Assembly (NCBI RefSeq): GCF_946480385.1
Contig: NZ_CAMLJP010000002.1
Coordinates: 62,001 to 126,000 of the forward strand
Reading direction: 5' to 3'
Source: an uncultured Azospirillum sp.
GTDB lineage: Bacteria > Pseudomonadota > Alphaproteobacteria > Azospirillales > Azospirillaceae
Length of the DNA stretch: 64,000 bases
A program made the position numbers and the translations under genes. Numbering within the stretch: position 1 is the stretch's first letter; each line of letters starts with the position of its first letter. The notes under the pieces are model-generated. The model had not been told where the DNA came from. It worked only from the letters and a program-made list of their open reading frames with translations, and searched no databases. Below, piece after piece: positions 52,044-62,634 of this stretch.

Positions 52044-53318
52044 ATGACCGAACCAAGCGCCGAAAGCCGGCTTGCCGTATTCCCAAATCCCGACGGGTCG
52101 CGTGTGCCCTACACGGTGTTCAGTTCAGAAGAGATCTACGCACTGGAACAGGAGCGCATCTATCGCGGCCCGACCTGGAACTTCCTGGGCCTGGAAGCGG
52201 AGATCCCCAAGCCCGGCGATTACAAGAGCACCTTCGTCGGCGACACGCCGGTGGTGATGACGCGGACCGAGGACGGCACGCTGGCGGCCTGGGTCAACCG
52301 CTGTGCCCACCGTGGTGCCATGGTCTGCCGCAAGGCCCGCGGCAACGCGCTGTCGCACAGCTGCGTCTATCACCAGTGGAGCTTCGGGGCTGCCGGCAAT
52401 CTGCAGGGCGTTCCCTTCCGGCGCGGCCAGAAGGGCGCCACCGGGATGCCGAAGGATTTCGATCCGGCGAAGCACAACCTGCACCAGCTGCGGGTCGAGA
52501 GCTATCGCGGGCTGGTCTTCGCCACCTTCAGCGACACGGTCGGCCCGCTGGCCAATTACATCGGTCCCGAGATGCGCCCCTTCGTCGACCGCATCTTCGC
52601 CAAGCCTGTGGTCTATCTCGGCTGCACCCGGCAATATTCGGACAGCAACTGGAAGCTGTATCTGGAGAACGTCAAGGACCCCTACCACGCCAGTCTGCTG
52701 CACCTGTTCCACACCACCTTCAACATCTTCCGCGTCGGCATGAAGGCGCGCTGCATCCCCGACGCCACGCACGGGCTGCACAGCATCATCTATGTGTCGA
52801 AGAGCGAAGAGGACGTGAACTCGGCCGACTACAAGGCCCAGAAGATCCGCTCCTACGACGAGGGCTTCCATCTGGAGGACGACTCGCTGCTGGCGCTGGA
52901 GCCGGAATTCGACGAGATCACCACCAACCACATCCAGCCGATCTTCCCGCAGCTGGTGATCCAGCAGATCCACAACACGCTGGTCGCCCGCCAGCTGCTG
53001 CCCAAGGGGCCGGATCATTTCGAGCTGGTCTTCCACTTCTTCGGCTATGAGGACGATACGCCTGAGCTGCGCGCGCTGCGCATCAAGCAGGCCAATCTGG
53101 TCGGCCCGGCCGGCTACATCTCGATGGAGGACACCGAGGCGACCGAGCTGGTGCAGCGCGGCACGGTGCGCGACGGCGACAAGACCTCGGTCATCGAAAT
53201 GGCCCGCGGCGCTCCGGACGAGCAGAACACCCTGATCACCGAGAACCTGATCCGCCGCTTCTGGGTCGGCTATCAGAACCTGATGGGCTTCCAGACGCCC
53301 AGCGTCGCGGCGGAGTGA
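52044..53318 (+). CDS. andAc: Anthranilate 1,2-dioxygenase large subunit (AndAc type)
   Basis: 424 residues. Rieske ligands: NRCAHRGAMVC and HSCVYHQWSF; mononuclear iron ligands in the VKDPYHASLLHLF segment (D, H, H). The N-terminus LAVFPNPDGSRVPY and the four-gene order alpha, beta, ferredoxin, reductase match the And system of Burkholderia, which converts anthranilate to catechol. Salicylate-type oxygenases of the same clade are an alternative. Confidence 0.83.
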   Translation: MTEPSAESRLAVFPNPDGSRVPYTVFSSEEIYALEQERIYRGPTWNFLGLEAEIPKPGDYKSTFVGDTPVVMTRTEDGTLAAWVNRCAHRGAMVCRKARGNALSHSCVYHQWSFGAAGNLQGVPFRRGQKGATGMPKDFDPAKHNLHQLRVESYRGLVFATFSDTVGPLANYIGPEMRPFVDRIFAKPVVYLGCTRQYSDSNWKLYLENVKDPYHASLLHLFHTTFNIFRVGMKARCIPDATHGLHSIIYVSKSEEDVNSADYKAQKIRSYDEGFHLEDDSLLALEPEFDEITTNHIQPIFPQLVIQQIHNTLVARQLLPKGPDHFELVFHFFGYEDDTPELRALRIKQANLVGPAGYISMEDTEATELVQRGTVRDGDKTSVIEMARGAPDEQNTLITENLIRRFWVGYQNLMGFQTPSVAAE

Positions 53319-53323
53319 CCGGC

Positions 53324-53797
53324 ATGAACGACCTGATGATCCGCCTGGAGCTGAGCGCGCTCCAGGACCGCTACGTCTCCATCATCGACAACGACCGGAT
53401 GGAGGAATGGCCGACGCTGTTCACCGAGGATTGCCTGTACCAGATCATCTCGAAGGAGAACGAGGATCTGGGGCTGCCGGCGCCGATCATGCATTGCGAC
53501 AACGCCCGCATGCTGCGCGACCGCGTGGTGGCGATGCGCAACGCCAACATCTTCGAACAGCCGATCTACCGCCATTGCCTGTCCGGCCTGGAATGGAAGA
53601 GCGACGGCGCCGACGGCTATCTCTGCCAGACCAGCTATGTGGTGATCAACACCTCAGCGGCCGGGGAATCGACGGTCTACCAGGCCGGGCGCTACCTCGA
53701 CCATGTGGTGCGCACCGCCGAAGGGCTGCGCTTCAAGGCCAAGCGCTGCATCTACGACACCAGCCGGGTGCAGACCCTGCTGGCCTACCCGATCTGA
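53324..53797 (+). CDS. andAd: Anthranilate dioxygenase small subunit (AndAd type)
   Basis: 157 residues from the ATG at 53324; a GTG at 53315 that overlaps the andAc stop is also possible. Beta-subunit features: LSALQDRYVSIIDNDRMEEWPTLFTEDCLYQII (seen in parts: DRYVSIIDNDRMEEWP) and KAKRCIYDTSRVQTLLAYPI. Structural subunit of the oxygenase. Confidence 0.83.
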   Translation: MNDLMIRLELSALQDRYVSIIDNDRMEEWPTLFTEDCLYQIISKENEDLGLPAPIMHCDNARMLRDRVVAMRNANIFEQPIYRHCLSGLEWKSDGADGYLCQTSYVVINTSAAGESTVYQAGRYLDHVVRTAEGLRFKAKRCIYDTSRVQTLLAYPI

Positions 53798-53817
53798 CCG
53801 TGGAGAGAGGTCCGACC

Positions 53818-54147
53818 ATGACAGAATGGCCCATGGCCGAATGGCATGACGCCGCCGCCACCGACGCCCTGAGCGACGACGAGGTGCTGGGGCTCAGCAT
53901 TGCCGGCGTGCCGGTCGCCCTGTTCCGGCAGGAGGGCGCCTTCTTCGCCCTGCACGATCTCTGCTCCCACGGGGCGGCCCGGCTCTCCGACGGTTTCGTC
54001 GAGAATGGCTGCGTCGAATGTCCGCTGCATCAGGGGTTGGTGGACATCCGCAGCGGTGCCCCCTGCTCCGCCCCGATCACCGAGCCGGTGCGCAGCTATC
54101 CCGTGCGGGTGGTCGGCGACCGGGTCGAGATCGCCCTGGACCGCTGA
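53818..54147 (+). CDS. andAb: Rieske ferredoxin component (AndAb type)
   Basis: 109 residues. The Rieske cluster motifs are LCSHGAARLSDG (CxH) and VECPLHQGLVDI (Cx2H). It carries electrons from the reductase to the oxygenase. 20 bp after the small-subunit gene. Confidence 0.87.
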   Translation: MTEWPMAEWHDAAATDALSDDEVLGLSIAGVPVALFRQEGAFFALHDLCSHGAARLSDGFVENGCVECPLHQGLVDIRSGAPCSAPITEPVRSYPVRVVGDRVEIALDR

Positions 54148-54160
54148 GGAGGCAGGCCCC

Positions 54161-55423
54161 GTGACCGCGATGCCGGAAAGAGAGGCGACCTGTGTGGTGG
54201 TCGGCGGCGGTCAGGCCGCCGCCTGGATCGCCCGCACCCTGCGGGCCGAGGGCTTCGCCGGACGGCTGGTGCTGATCGGCGAGGAACCGCACTGGCCCTA
54301 TGAACGGCCGGCCCTGTCGAAGGAGTTCCTTCGGGGGACCGGCAGCGTCGAGGCGATCACCCTGCTGAACCCGACGCTGGCCGAAGAGGCCCGCATCGAG
54401 TGCTGGCTCGGCCAGCGCGTGACATCAGTGGACCGGGAAGCGCGGGCTGTCACCACGGCCGACGGCCGCAGCGTCGCCTACGACACGCTGTTCCTGGCGA
54501 CCGGCGGACGGGCGCGGCGGTTGCCCGGCCTGGACTCGCTGCCGGCCGAGCGGGTCCACACCCTGCGCACGCTGACGGAGTCCGAACGGCTGCGCAGCGC
54601 GCTGGCCGGGGCGAAGCATCTGCTGGTGCTGGGCGGCGGCTGGATCGGGCTGGAGGTGGCGGCGACCGCCCGCGGGCTCGGGGTGGCGGTGACGGTGGTG
54701 GAGCTGGCTCCCCGGCTGTGCGCCCGCACCATGCCGCCGGTGGTGTCCGACTGGCTGCATAGCCTGCATGAAGCCAACGGCGTGCGCATGGTCACCGGTG
54801 TCGGTGTCGCCGGCATCGCTGCCACGGCCGGCGGCGTCGCCGTCACCCTGGCCGACAGTGGCAGGCTGGAAGCCGATCATCTGCTGCTCGGCATCGGAAT
54901 CGAGCCGGAAGTGGGGCTGGCCGCGGCGATGGGGCTGGCGCTGGACGACGGCATCGTCGTCGACGCCCAGGGGCGGACCTCCGACCCGCGCATCTTCGCT
55001 GCCGGCGATGTGGCCCGCCACCCGAACGCCTTCGCCGGGACGTCGCTGCGGCTGGAATCCTGGGCGAACGCCCAGAATCAGGCGATCGCCGCCGCCAGGG
55101 CCGCCCTGGGCGGGGCTGGCGTCTATGCCGACATCCCCTGGTTCTGGTCCGATCAGTATGGCGTGAATGTGCAGATGCTGGGACTGCCCGGCCTCGGCAC
55201 CCGCGCGGTCGCCCGCGGCACGCCGGAGGCCGGCAGCGGCTGCTGGCTGATGCTGGACGATACCGGGATCGCCGTCGGTGCGGTGGCGGTCAACGCCGCC
55301 CGCGACCTGCGGTTTCTTCGCAAGATGCTGGAGGATGGCCGCACCCCGCTGCCGGACGCCTGGACGGACAGCGCCACGCCGGTCCAGCGCCTGCCGAGCC
55401 GTTCGAATGTCAGAACGGACTGA
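54161..55423 (+). CDS. andAa: Ferredoxin reductase component (AndAa type)
   Basis: 420 residues, GTG start at 54161 chosen for the AGGAGG 8 bp upstream (ATG at 54170 is the alternative). Two dinucleotide motifs (VVVGGGQAAAWIARTLR for FAD, VLGGGWIGLEVAATARGLG for NADH), the PHWPYERPALSKEFL stretch and the IFAAGDVA motif mark a rubredoxin/BphA4-type reductase. It completes the three-component dioxygenase. Confidence 0.88.
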   Translation: MTAMPEREATCVVVGGGQAAAWIARTLRAEGFAGRLVLIGEEPHWPYERPALSKEFLRGTGSVEAITLLNPTLAEEARIECWLGQRVTSVDREARAVTTADGRSVAYDTLFLATGGRARRLPGLDSLPAERVHTLRTLTESERLRSALAGAKHLLVLGGGWIGLEVAATARGLGVAVTVVELAPRLCARTMPPVVSDWLHSLHEANGVRMVTGVGVAGIAATAGGVAVTLADSGRLEADHLLLGIGIEPEVGLAAAMGLALDDGIVVDAQGRTSDPRIFAAGDVARHPNAFAGTSLRLESWANAQNQAIAAARAALGGAGVYADIPWFWSDQYGVNVQMLGLPGLGTRAVARGTPEAGSGCWLMLDDTGIAVGAVAVNAARDLRFLRKMLEDGRTPLPDAWTDSATPVQRLPSRSNVRTD

Positions 55424-55584
55424 CGCCCATCTCCAGACCCGGACTCCAGTTCCAAAGAAACGGATTTCGAGTCTGGACAGTTCGACGCCCGCCACAGACA
55501 ACCGGTGCACCGCAGAGACACGGATGCCAAAAGCCGGACTGCGAGGGTATGCTCCAAACACGTCAAGAACAGGGAAATTCAAAA

Positions 55585-56781
55585 ATGAACCGTCGCAGCT
55601 TCCTCACCACGACCGCCGCAACCGCAACCCTCGCCGCCACCGGCGGCTTCGCCTTCGCGCCGTCCATCGCGCGGGCGCAGAATCAGGCGGTGAAGGTGGC
55701 CTTCGTCGGCACGCTGTCCGGTCCGGGAGCGGCGCTCGGCACGCATCTGCGCGACGGCTGGCTGGCCGGGGTGAGGCGCCTCAACAACCAGTTGGGCGGC
55801 CGGGCGGTCGAAACGCTGGTGATCGACGACGAACTGAAGCCGGACGTTGCTGTCTCCAAGGTCCGCGCCGCGCTGGAGCGCGACAAGGTCGATTTTGTGG
55901 TCGGCGTCGTGTTCAGCAACATGCTGCAAGCCATTGTCCGTCCGGTGACGGAGAGCAACACCTTCCTGATCACCGCCAACGCCGGCCCCTCCCCCCTCGC
56001 CGGCAAGGGATGCAGCCCCTTCCTGTTCAGCAGCGCCTATCAGAACGACCAGCCGCACGCGGCGATGGGACAGGCGGCGCAGGATCTGGGCTATAAGCGG
56101 GTCTTCATCCTGGTGCCCAACTATCAGGCCGGCAAGGACGCGGTGGCCGGCTTCCGCAGCCGCTACAAGGGCGAGGTGGTGGACGAGATCTATGTGCCAC
56201 TGAGCCAGCTCGACTTCTCGACCGAGGTCACCAAGATCGCCGCCGCCAAGCCGGACGCCATCTTCACCTTCATGCCGGGCGCGCTGGGCGTCAATCTGGT
56301 GCGGCAATACCGGCAGGCCGGTCTGGCCAACATCCCCTTCCTGTCCACCTTCACCGTCGACGAATCGACCCTGCCGGCCCAGGGCGAGGCGGCGCTCGAC
56401 TTCTACACCGCCGCCACCTGGGCGCCGAACTTCGACAACCCGCACAGCCGCCGCTTCGTGCAGGAGTTCGAGGCCGCCTACGGTTATGTCCCGTCGAACT
56501 TCGCCGCCCATGCCTATGACGCCGCCCACATGCTGGACGCGGCGATCCGCCGGACCAACGGCGACGTCGCCAACAAGGCGGCGCTGCGCACGGCGCTGGA
56601 GGCCGGCGATTTCCCGTCGGTCCGCGGCTCGTTGCGGCTGGGACCCAACCATTTTCCGATCCAGGATTTCTGGCTGTGCAAGGTCGCCAAGCGCGCCGAC
56701 GGCAAGTTCCAGACGGAAACCGTGCGCAAGGTGCTGAGCGCCGACGCCGACAGCTACGCCGCCTCCTGCAAGATGGGGTGA
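55585..56781 (+). CDS. Substrate-binding protein of second Liv-type transporter, Tat-like signal
   Basis: 398 residues. N-terminus MNRRSFLTTTAATATLAATGG has a twin-arginine-like motif and a mild hydrophobic core, with cleavage near ARAQ. The mature part is a type I binding protein (VKVAFVGTLSGPGAALGTHLRDG, VIDDELKPDVAVSKVRAAL). It follows the dioxygenase genes by 161 bp and heads a five-gene importer, so anthranilate or a related aromatic acid is a likely ligand. Confidence 0.87.
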   Translation: MNRRSFLTTTAATATLAATGGFAFAPSIARAQNQAVKVAFVGTLSGPGAALGTHLRDGWLAGVRRLNNQLGGRAVETLVIDDELKPDVAVSKVRAALERDKVDFVVGVVFSNMLQAIVRPVTESNTFLITANAGPSPLAGKGCSPFLFSSAYQNDQPHAAMGQAAQDLGYKRVFILVPNYQAGKDAVAGFRSRYKGEVVDEIYVPLSQLDFSTEVTKIAAAKPDAIFTFMPGALGVNLVRQYRQAGLANIPFLSTFTVDESTLPAQGEAALDFYTAATWAPNFDNPHSRRFVQEFEAAYGYVPSNFAAHAYDAAHMLDAAIRRTNGDVANKAALRTALEAGDFPSVRGSLRLGPNHFPIQDFWLCKVAKRADGKFQTETVRKVLSADADSYAASCKMG

Positions 56782-56813
56782 CGGGCGGAACGGGCTGACA
56801 GGGGGCTTTCGCG

Positions 56814-57746
56814 ATGTCCATGCTTCTGGTGCAGGCCCTGAACGGCCTGCAATTCGGGGTGCTGTTGTTTCTGGTGGCGGCCGGGCTCAGTCTGGTGTTC
56901 GGCGTCATGGATCTGATCAATCTGGCCCATGGCGTCCAATACATGCTGGGTGCCTATGTCGCCGCCACGCTGGGGGTGTGGACCGGCAGCTTCTGGCTGG
57001 GGGCGCTGCTGGCTCTGCCGGTGGCGCTGCTGGTCGGGCTGGCGCTGGAATGGCTGGTTTTCCGCCATCTCTACCGCCGCGACCATCTCAGTCAGGTGCT
57101 CGCCACCTTCGGGGTGATCCTGACGGTCGACGAGGCGACGCGGGCGCTGTGGGGCAGCGCCCCGCAGACCGTGCTGGAGCCGGCCGGGCTGACCGGTGGC
57201 CCGATGGGCGGGGTCGAGATCGTCGCCGGACTGATCTACCCGACCTACCGGCTGGTCATCATCGGCATCGGCATCGTCGTGCCGCTGCTGCTGTGGTTCC
57301 TGGTGGAGCGGACGCGGGCCGGCATGCTGGTGCGGGCGGGGGCGACCCATCCCGCCATGGTGTCGGCGCTGGGGGTGGACATCCGCCGCCTGTTCACCGT
57401 CGTCTTCGCCTTCGGCGCGATGCTGGCGGGCTTCGCCGGGGCGCTGGCCAGCCCGATCTTCCCGGTGGCTCCCGGCATGGGCGACACCGTGCTGATCCTG
57501 TGCTTCGTGGTGATCGTCATCGGCGGCGTCGGCTCCATCCGGGGCGCCTTCATCGCCGCCCTGCTGGTCGGGCTGCTCGACAGTGTGGGGCGGGCAATGC
57601 TGCCCGACCTGCTGCGGCTGCTGCTCGACCCGTCGTCGGCCCGGCAAACCGGGGCGGCGCTGGCCTCCATGCTGGTCTACATCGTCATGGCCGCCATCCT
57701 GTTCTTCCGCCCGGCGGGGCTGTTTCCGGGAGGGCGTTCGGCATGA
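56814..57746 (+). CDS. LivH-type ABC permease (second transporter)
   Basis: 310 residues. LQFGVLLFLVAAGLSLVFGV, MDLINLAHGVQYMLGAY and VVIVIGGVGSIRGAFIAALLVG are family landmarks. Its stop overlaps the LivM-type start (ATGA). Confidence 0.9.
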   Translation: MSMLLVQALNGLQFGVLLFLVAAGLSLVFGVMDLINLAHGVQYMLGAYVAATLGVWTGSFWLGALLALPVALLVGLALEWLVFRHLYRRDHLSQVLATFGVILTVDEATRALWGSAPQTVLEPAGLTGGPMGGVEIVAGLIYPTYRLVIIGIGIVVPLLLWFLVERTRAGMLVRAGATHPAMVSALGVDIRRLFTVVFAFGAMLAGFAGALASPIFPVAPGMGDTVLILCFVVIVIGGVGSIRGAFIAALLVGLLDSVGRAMLPDLLRLLLDPSSARQTGAALASMLVYIVMAAILFFRPAGLFPGGRSA

Positions 57747-58720
57747 CCGCACCGCTTCGCAAACATGCGCTGGCCCTGGTCACGCTGCTGGCGCTGGCGG
57801 TGGCCCCCTTCCTCGGGTTCGGTGACGGCTTCGCACTCGGCCTGCTGGCCCGAGCGATGATCCTCGGCATGGCGGCGGTCAGCCTGTCGCTGCTGGTCGG
57901 CGGCGCCGGGCTGGTCAGCCTGGGCCACGCCGCGACAATGGGGATCGGCGCCTATGCCGTGGTCGCCTTCGACGCCGCCGGGGTCAGCGAGGGGCTGATC
58001 GTCTTCCCCGCCGCCATCGCAGCGGCTGCCGCTTACTCGCTCGTCACCGGGGCGGTGTCGCTGCGCACCAGCGGCGTGCATTTCATCATGATCACGCTGG
58101 CCTTCGGCCAGATGGCCTTCTTCACCACCTCCTCCTTCTCCAGCCTGGGCGGCGACGACGGCTATACGCTCTATGCCCGCACCGAATGGCTTGGAACCCG
58201 GATCATGGACAACCGCCTGACCTTCCATTTCCTGTGCCTGGGCCTGCTGGCCCTGGTGTGGGTCGGCGGCACCCTGCTGCTGGGCAGCCGGTTCGGCCGG
58301 GTGCTGCGGGCGGCGCGGGAGAATCCGCAGCGGGCCCTGGCGGTCGGCTTCCAGCCCTACCCCTACCGTCTGGTCGCCTATGTGATGGCGGGGGCGGTCG
58401 GCGGTCTGGCCGGCGCCCTGCTGGCCAACGCGACGGAGTTCGTGTCCCCTGCCCTGCTGTCCTGGACCCGATCGGGGGAACTGCTGTTCATGGTCATCCT
58501 CGGCGGCGTCGGCCAGCTCGGCGGCGCGATCCTGGGGGCGCTGGCCATGGTGCTGCTGGAGGAATCGCTGTCGCACCTGCTGGTCTACTGGCGGCTGGTG
58601 TTCGGCCCGCTGCTGGTGCTGTCGGTGCTGTTCCTGCCGGATGGGCTGATCGGCGCACCGCTGCGCCTGCGTGCCGCCTTCCGGTTCGCCTCGCCCAAGC
58701 GGAGGAACGCCGATGCCTGA
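57743..58720 (+). CDS. LivM-type ABC permease (second transporter)
   Basis: 325 residues from the ATG at 57743. SLLVGGAGLVSLGHAATMGIGAYA, HFIMITLAFGQMAFFTTSS and GGVGQLGGAILGALAMVLLEE are typical of LivM. It lacks the repetitive N-terminus of the other LivM-type protein. Overlaps the ATPase gene by 8 bp. Confidence 0.9.
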   Translation: MTAPLRKHALALVTLLALAVAPFLGFGDGFALGLLARAMILGMAAVSLSLLVGGAGLVSLGHAATMGIGAYAVVAFDAAGVSEGLIVFPAAIAAAAAYSLVTGAVSLRTSGVHFIMITLAFGQMAFFTTSSFSSLGGDDGYTLYARTEWLGTRIMDNRLTFHFLCLGLLALVWVGGTLLLGSRFGRVLRAARENPQRALAVGFQPYPYRLVAYVMAGAVGGLAGALLANATEFVSPALLSWTRSGELLFMVILGGVGQLGGAILGALAMVLLEESLSHLLVYWRLVFGPLLVLSVLFLPDGLIGAPLRLRAAFRFASPKRRNADA

Positions 58721-59467
58721 TCCGTTGCTGGAACTGCGCGGCCTGAGCAAGAATTTCGGCGCGCTGACCGTGACCGCCGACGTGTCGCTGAGCGTCCTGC
58801 CGGGGGAGATCCATGCGATCATCGGCCCGAACGGGGCGGGCAAGACCACGCTGATCCACCAGATCAGCGGCACCCTGCGTCCCGACCGCGGAACCATCCG
58901 CTTCGCCGGCCAGGACGTGACTGCCCTGCCCTTCGAACGCCGCGCCCGGCTGGGGCTGGCCCGCAGCTTCCAGATCACCAGCATCGTGCCGGGCTTCACC
59001 GCGCTGGAAAATGTGGCGCTGGCGGTGCAGGCGCACAGCGGCTCCTCCTTCCGGTTCCTGCGCCCGGTGGCGGGCGAGGCCGCGCTGAACGGGGAGGCGC
59101 GGGCGGCACTGGACATTGTCGGGCTGGGCAGGGTCGCAGACCGCAGCGCCGCCGCCCTGTCGCACGGCGAGAAGCGCCAGCTCGAACTCGCCATCGCCAT
59201 CGCGATGAACCCGCGCCTGCTGCTGCTCGACGAGCCGCTGGCCGGGGCCGGACCGGAGGAGACGGAGCGGCTGATCGACATCCTGCGCGGGTTGCGCAGC
59301 CGCTACGGCATCCTGCTGGTCGAGCATGACATGCAGGCGGTGTTCGCCCTGGCCGACCGCATCTCGGTCCTGGTCTATGGCCGGGTCATCGTCACCGGCA
59401 CGGTGGACGAGATCCGCGGCCATCCGGAAGTCCGCACCGCCTATCTTGGAGAGGACGCGCTGGCGTG

Positions 59468-59468
<1 letters not shown>
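58713..59468 (+). CDS. LivG-type ABC ATPase (second transporter)
   Basis: 251 residues. Walker A GPNGAGKTTL, LARSFQITSIVPGFTALENV, LSHGEKRQLELAIAIA and Walker B LLLLDEPLAG. GGAGGAA precedes the ATG. Its stop overlaps the LivF-type start. Confidence 0.9.
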
Positions 59469-60181
<713 letters not shown>

Positions 60182-60205
60182 GACGTCGGGGGAGAGCGAC
60201 CGCCG

Positions 60206-61201
60206 TCAGGTGCAGCCCCGGCGCAGGGTGTCGGACGGCCGCTCGCCGAAGCGCTCCGCGTAATCCTGGGCGAAGCGGCTCAGATGGGTGAAGCCGGCAT
60301 TCAGCGCGATGGCCGTAACGCTGGCGTCCCCGCCACCTCCGCCGGTGCGCAGCTTCGCATGGACATCGTCCAGGCGCAGGTTGCGCAGATAGCGCAGCGG
60401 GCTGACGCCTTCGAAGCGCTTGAAGGCATCGTGCAGCGTGCGTTCCGGGACTCCGGCCGCCTGGGCGATGTCGGCCAGCGTGATCGCGGCGGCGGAATTT
60501 TCCCGCAGATAGGCGATGGCGCGATGAACCGACACCGGCCGCGGCCCCTGCGGCCGGTCATCCGTCTCCGCAATGTCCTGACCGGCCAGCAGCAGCCGCA
60601 GGAAGAGCTGCTCATACTCCGCAGCCACCAGGGCGTCGTCCCGGATCAGCCGCACGGTGGCCGGATCGCCGATCACCCCGCGCAGCGCCACCAGCAGCGG
60701 CGTCAGCCGGGGGCTGCGCAAATCCAGCCTTGCCGCCAGCCGCACCGGACGCGGCCCGTTGAAGGCCGCCAGCCGGGTGCGCGCGATTTTGAGCACAAGC
60801 TGCTCGCAATCGGGCGAGAACTGCCCGGCAATTGGGCTTCCCGGCGAACAGAGCACGCCGTTGAAACGGTCCACGGTGAAAATGTCGCGCTCGATGCGGA
60901 TTTCGGCGCCGCCGCTGACGCAGAGGATGGCAAGATAGTAATCGTCCAGCGGCGGCACGGCGATGGAGGCCTGACCGAACTTGATCGTGCCGATCCCCAT
61001 GCCCTTCATTGCCATGAAATCCATGTGCGAGGGCTGGCCGTTCGACCGTCCGCAGGCCATCAGGCTGTGCGGCTGCATCACCTTGGAAATCCGCTCGCGG
61101 GCATCGTCCAGATCCGGCGTCTCGAAGACGCGGCACAGCCGTAGCGCCGATGCATTGAAGGACGGCCCGTTCAAGGCAGACAAGGCGGCACTCATGTCCA
61201 T
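60206..61201 (-). CDS. AraC/XylS-family regulator (AndR-like)
   Basis: 331 residues. The N-terminal ligand/dimer domain has GTIKFGQASIAVPPLDDYYLAILCVSGGAEI (in parts), and the C-terminal DNA-binding domain has ITLADIAQAAGVPERTLHDAFKRFEGVSPLRYLR and VTAIALNAGFTHLSRFAQDYAERFGERPSDTLRR. And-type anthranilate dioxygenase genes are controlled by an AraC/XylS protein; this gene, convergent with the transporter, is the candidate, and XylS-like repeats lie before andAc. ATGs at 61201 and 61195 are both possible. Confidence 0.85.
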   Translation of the reverse strand: MDMSAALSALNGPSFNASALRLCRVFETPDLDDARERISKVMQPHSLMACGRSNGQPSHMDFMAMKGMGIGTIKFGQASIAVPPLDDYYLAILCVSGGAEIRIERDIFTVDRFNGVLCSPGSPIAGQFSPDCEQLVLKIARTRLAAFNGPRPVRLAARLDLRSPRLTPLLVALRGVIGDPATVRLIRDDALVAAEYEQLFLRLLLAGQDIAETDDRPQGPRPVSVHRAIAYLRENSAAAITLADIAQAAGVPERTLHDAFKRFEGVSPLRYLRNLRLDDVHAKLRTGGGGGDASVTAIALNAGFTHLSRFAQDYAERFGERPSDTLRRGCT

Positions 61202-61293
61202 GGCGACGCATCCTCCTGGCTGTGGACAATCCTCGCAGCGATGCGGACTCTAAGCAAATCTTATACCGGATGCCGGCTTCCGAAACGGGGACG

Positions 61294-61315
61294 CCCCCGC
61301 CAGGGCTGGCGGGGG
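61294..61315. terminator. Hairpin downstream of catA
   Basis: CCCCCGCCA (61294-61302) and TGGCGGGGG (61307-61315) form a 9-bp stem around GGGC, 36 bp after the catA stop on the minus strand. No T-run. Confidence 0.6.
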
Positions 61316-61350
61316 TGGTTCCTCGATCGGACGGCTTGCGCTTGAAGCGC

Positions 61351-62271
61351 TCAGGCGGAGACGCGCGCGCGCTCGATCACGTCGGTCGGCAAACCGTCGC
61401 GCGCCTCGACCAGACGGAAGTCGAAGCCGATCTCGGCGAAGGGACGGTTCACGCCACGGGCTTCAATCGCCGCCGGATCGTCGATGCGGCGAATCTCGGG
61501 CACCAGACCGTCGCGGGTGGCGAAGGCGAAATCGTCGTCGATCAGCGGATCGCCCTTGATGTTGATCTGCGTCGTTAGCTTGCGATAGCCGGGGGCGCTG
61601 ACGAAGAAGTGGATGTGGGCGGGACGGGCGCCGTGGCGGCCCAGCAGGTCCAGCAGCTGCAGCGTGCTGCTGCCCGGCGGGCAGGCATAGCCCGACGGCA
61701 TGATCGACTGGAAGGAATAGCGCCCGTCGGCACCGGTCTGGATGGTTCCACGGTTGTTGAAGGGCGTCTGCGAGCTGTCGAAGATCGAATAGTTGCCCTT
61801 GGAATTGGCATGCCAGACCTCGACCACCGCGTTCGGGATCGGCTTGCCCGAGGCGTCGCGCACGACACCCGACATGAAGAGCGGCTCCGCCTCGGTGTCC
61901 AGCCCGTCGTCGATGCGGGCGCTGCCCTGGTGCACCGGGGCGCCGGCCACATACAGCGGGCCTTCGATGGTGCGCGGGGTGCCGTTCTCGTTCAGGCCGG
62001 CGGCGCTCTCGCGCTCCTCGACCAGCAGGTCGATGAAGTGCTCGAAGCCCAGGCCCGGGGCCAGCAGCCCGGCTTCGTTGTTCTTGCCCAACTCGGTCAA
62101 GTAGTTGCAGGCGGTCCAGAATTCGTCCGGGGTGACGTCGAATTCGTTCATGGTGACGAACAGGTCGCGGACGATGCGGTCGACGATCGCCTTGACCCGC
62201 GGGTTGGGCGTCTTGCCGGGCGTGACCTGGGTGAAGCGCGTCAGCAGCGCATCGATTTCCTTGGCCTGCAT
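61351..62271 (-). CDS. catA: Catechol 1,2-dioxygenase
   Basis: 306 residues. Fe(III) ligands of intradiol enzymes: Tyr in ANSKGNYSIFD, Tyr in MPSGYACPPG, His and His in RPAHIHFFV. The N-terminal helical domain (FVTMNEFDVTPDEFWTACNYL-type; quoted as NEFDVTPDEFWTACNYL) is typical. It converts catechol to cis,cis-muconate. Last gene of catBCA; both the iac and And routes deliver its substrate. Confidence 0.93.
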   Translation of the reverse strand: MQAKEIDALLTRFTQVTPGKTPNPRVKAIVDRIVRDLFVTMNEFDVTPDEFWTACNYLTELGKNNEAGLLAPGLGFEHFIDLLVEERESAAGLNENGTPRTIEGPLYVAGAPVHQGSARIDDGLDTEAEPLFMSGVVRDASGKPIPNAVVEVWHANSKGNYSIFDSSQTPFNNRGTIQTGADGRYSFQSIMPSGYACPPGSSTLQLLDLLGRHGARPAHIHFFVSAPGYRKLTTQINIKGDPLIDDDFAFATRDGLVPEIRRIDDPAAIEARGVNRPFAEIGFDFRLVEARDGLPTDVIERARVSA

Positions 62272-62339
62272 GGGAGTCTCCCTTTGAACTTGTTTGTTGG
62301 TGGCGTGAGGGGCTGGGGAGCGGATTCGTGAAGGGACTG

Positions 62340-62630
62340 TCAGGCGTCGCCGTCGCGGACCGAGGAGGGATGACGGCAAAGCGGCGTTACGTCGATGTCC
62401 ATGTAGGGGAACAAGGGCAGTCCGGTCAGGATGTCGTGCAGCTCGGCATTGTCGGCGACGTCGAAGATGCTGACATTGGCGTAGGCGCCGGCAACGCGCC
62501 ACAGATGGCGCCATTTGCCGCCGCGTTGCAGGTCGGCGGCGATGGCCTTCTCGCGCGCCTTCAGGTCGGCCGCGTCGTCCGCCGGCATGTCGGCCGGCAG
62601 GCGCACGGTCATCGTCACATGGAACAGCAT
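62340..62630 (-). CDS. catC: Muconolactone delta-isomerase
   Basis: 96 residues, the standard CatC size. MLFHVTMTVRLPADMP, EKAIAADLQRGGKWRHLWRV and LTGLPLFPYMDIDVTPL are characteristic of this small decameric enzyme. It turns muconolactone into beta-ketoadipate enol-lactone. It begins 4 bp after catB. Confidence 0.93.
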   Translation of the reverse strand: MLFHVTMTVRLPADMPADDAADLKAREKAIAADLQRGGKWRHLWRVAGAYANVSIFDVADNAELHDILTGLPLFPYMDIDVTPLCRHPSSVRDGDA

Positions 62631-62634
62631 TGGG

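Noticed and set aside
55433..55476. CCAGAC...GTCTGG inverted repeat between andAa and the binding-protein gene
   Set aside because: Long loop and weak stem; not convincing as a terminator or operator.
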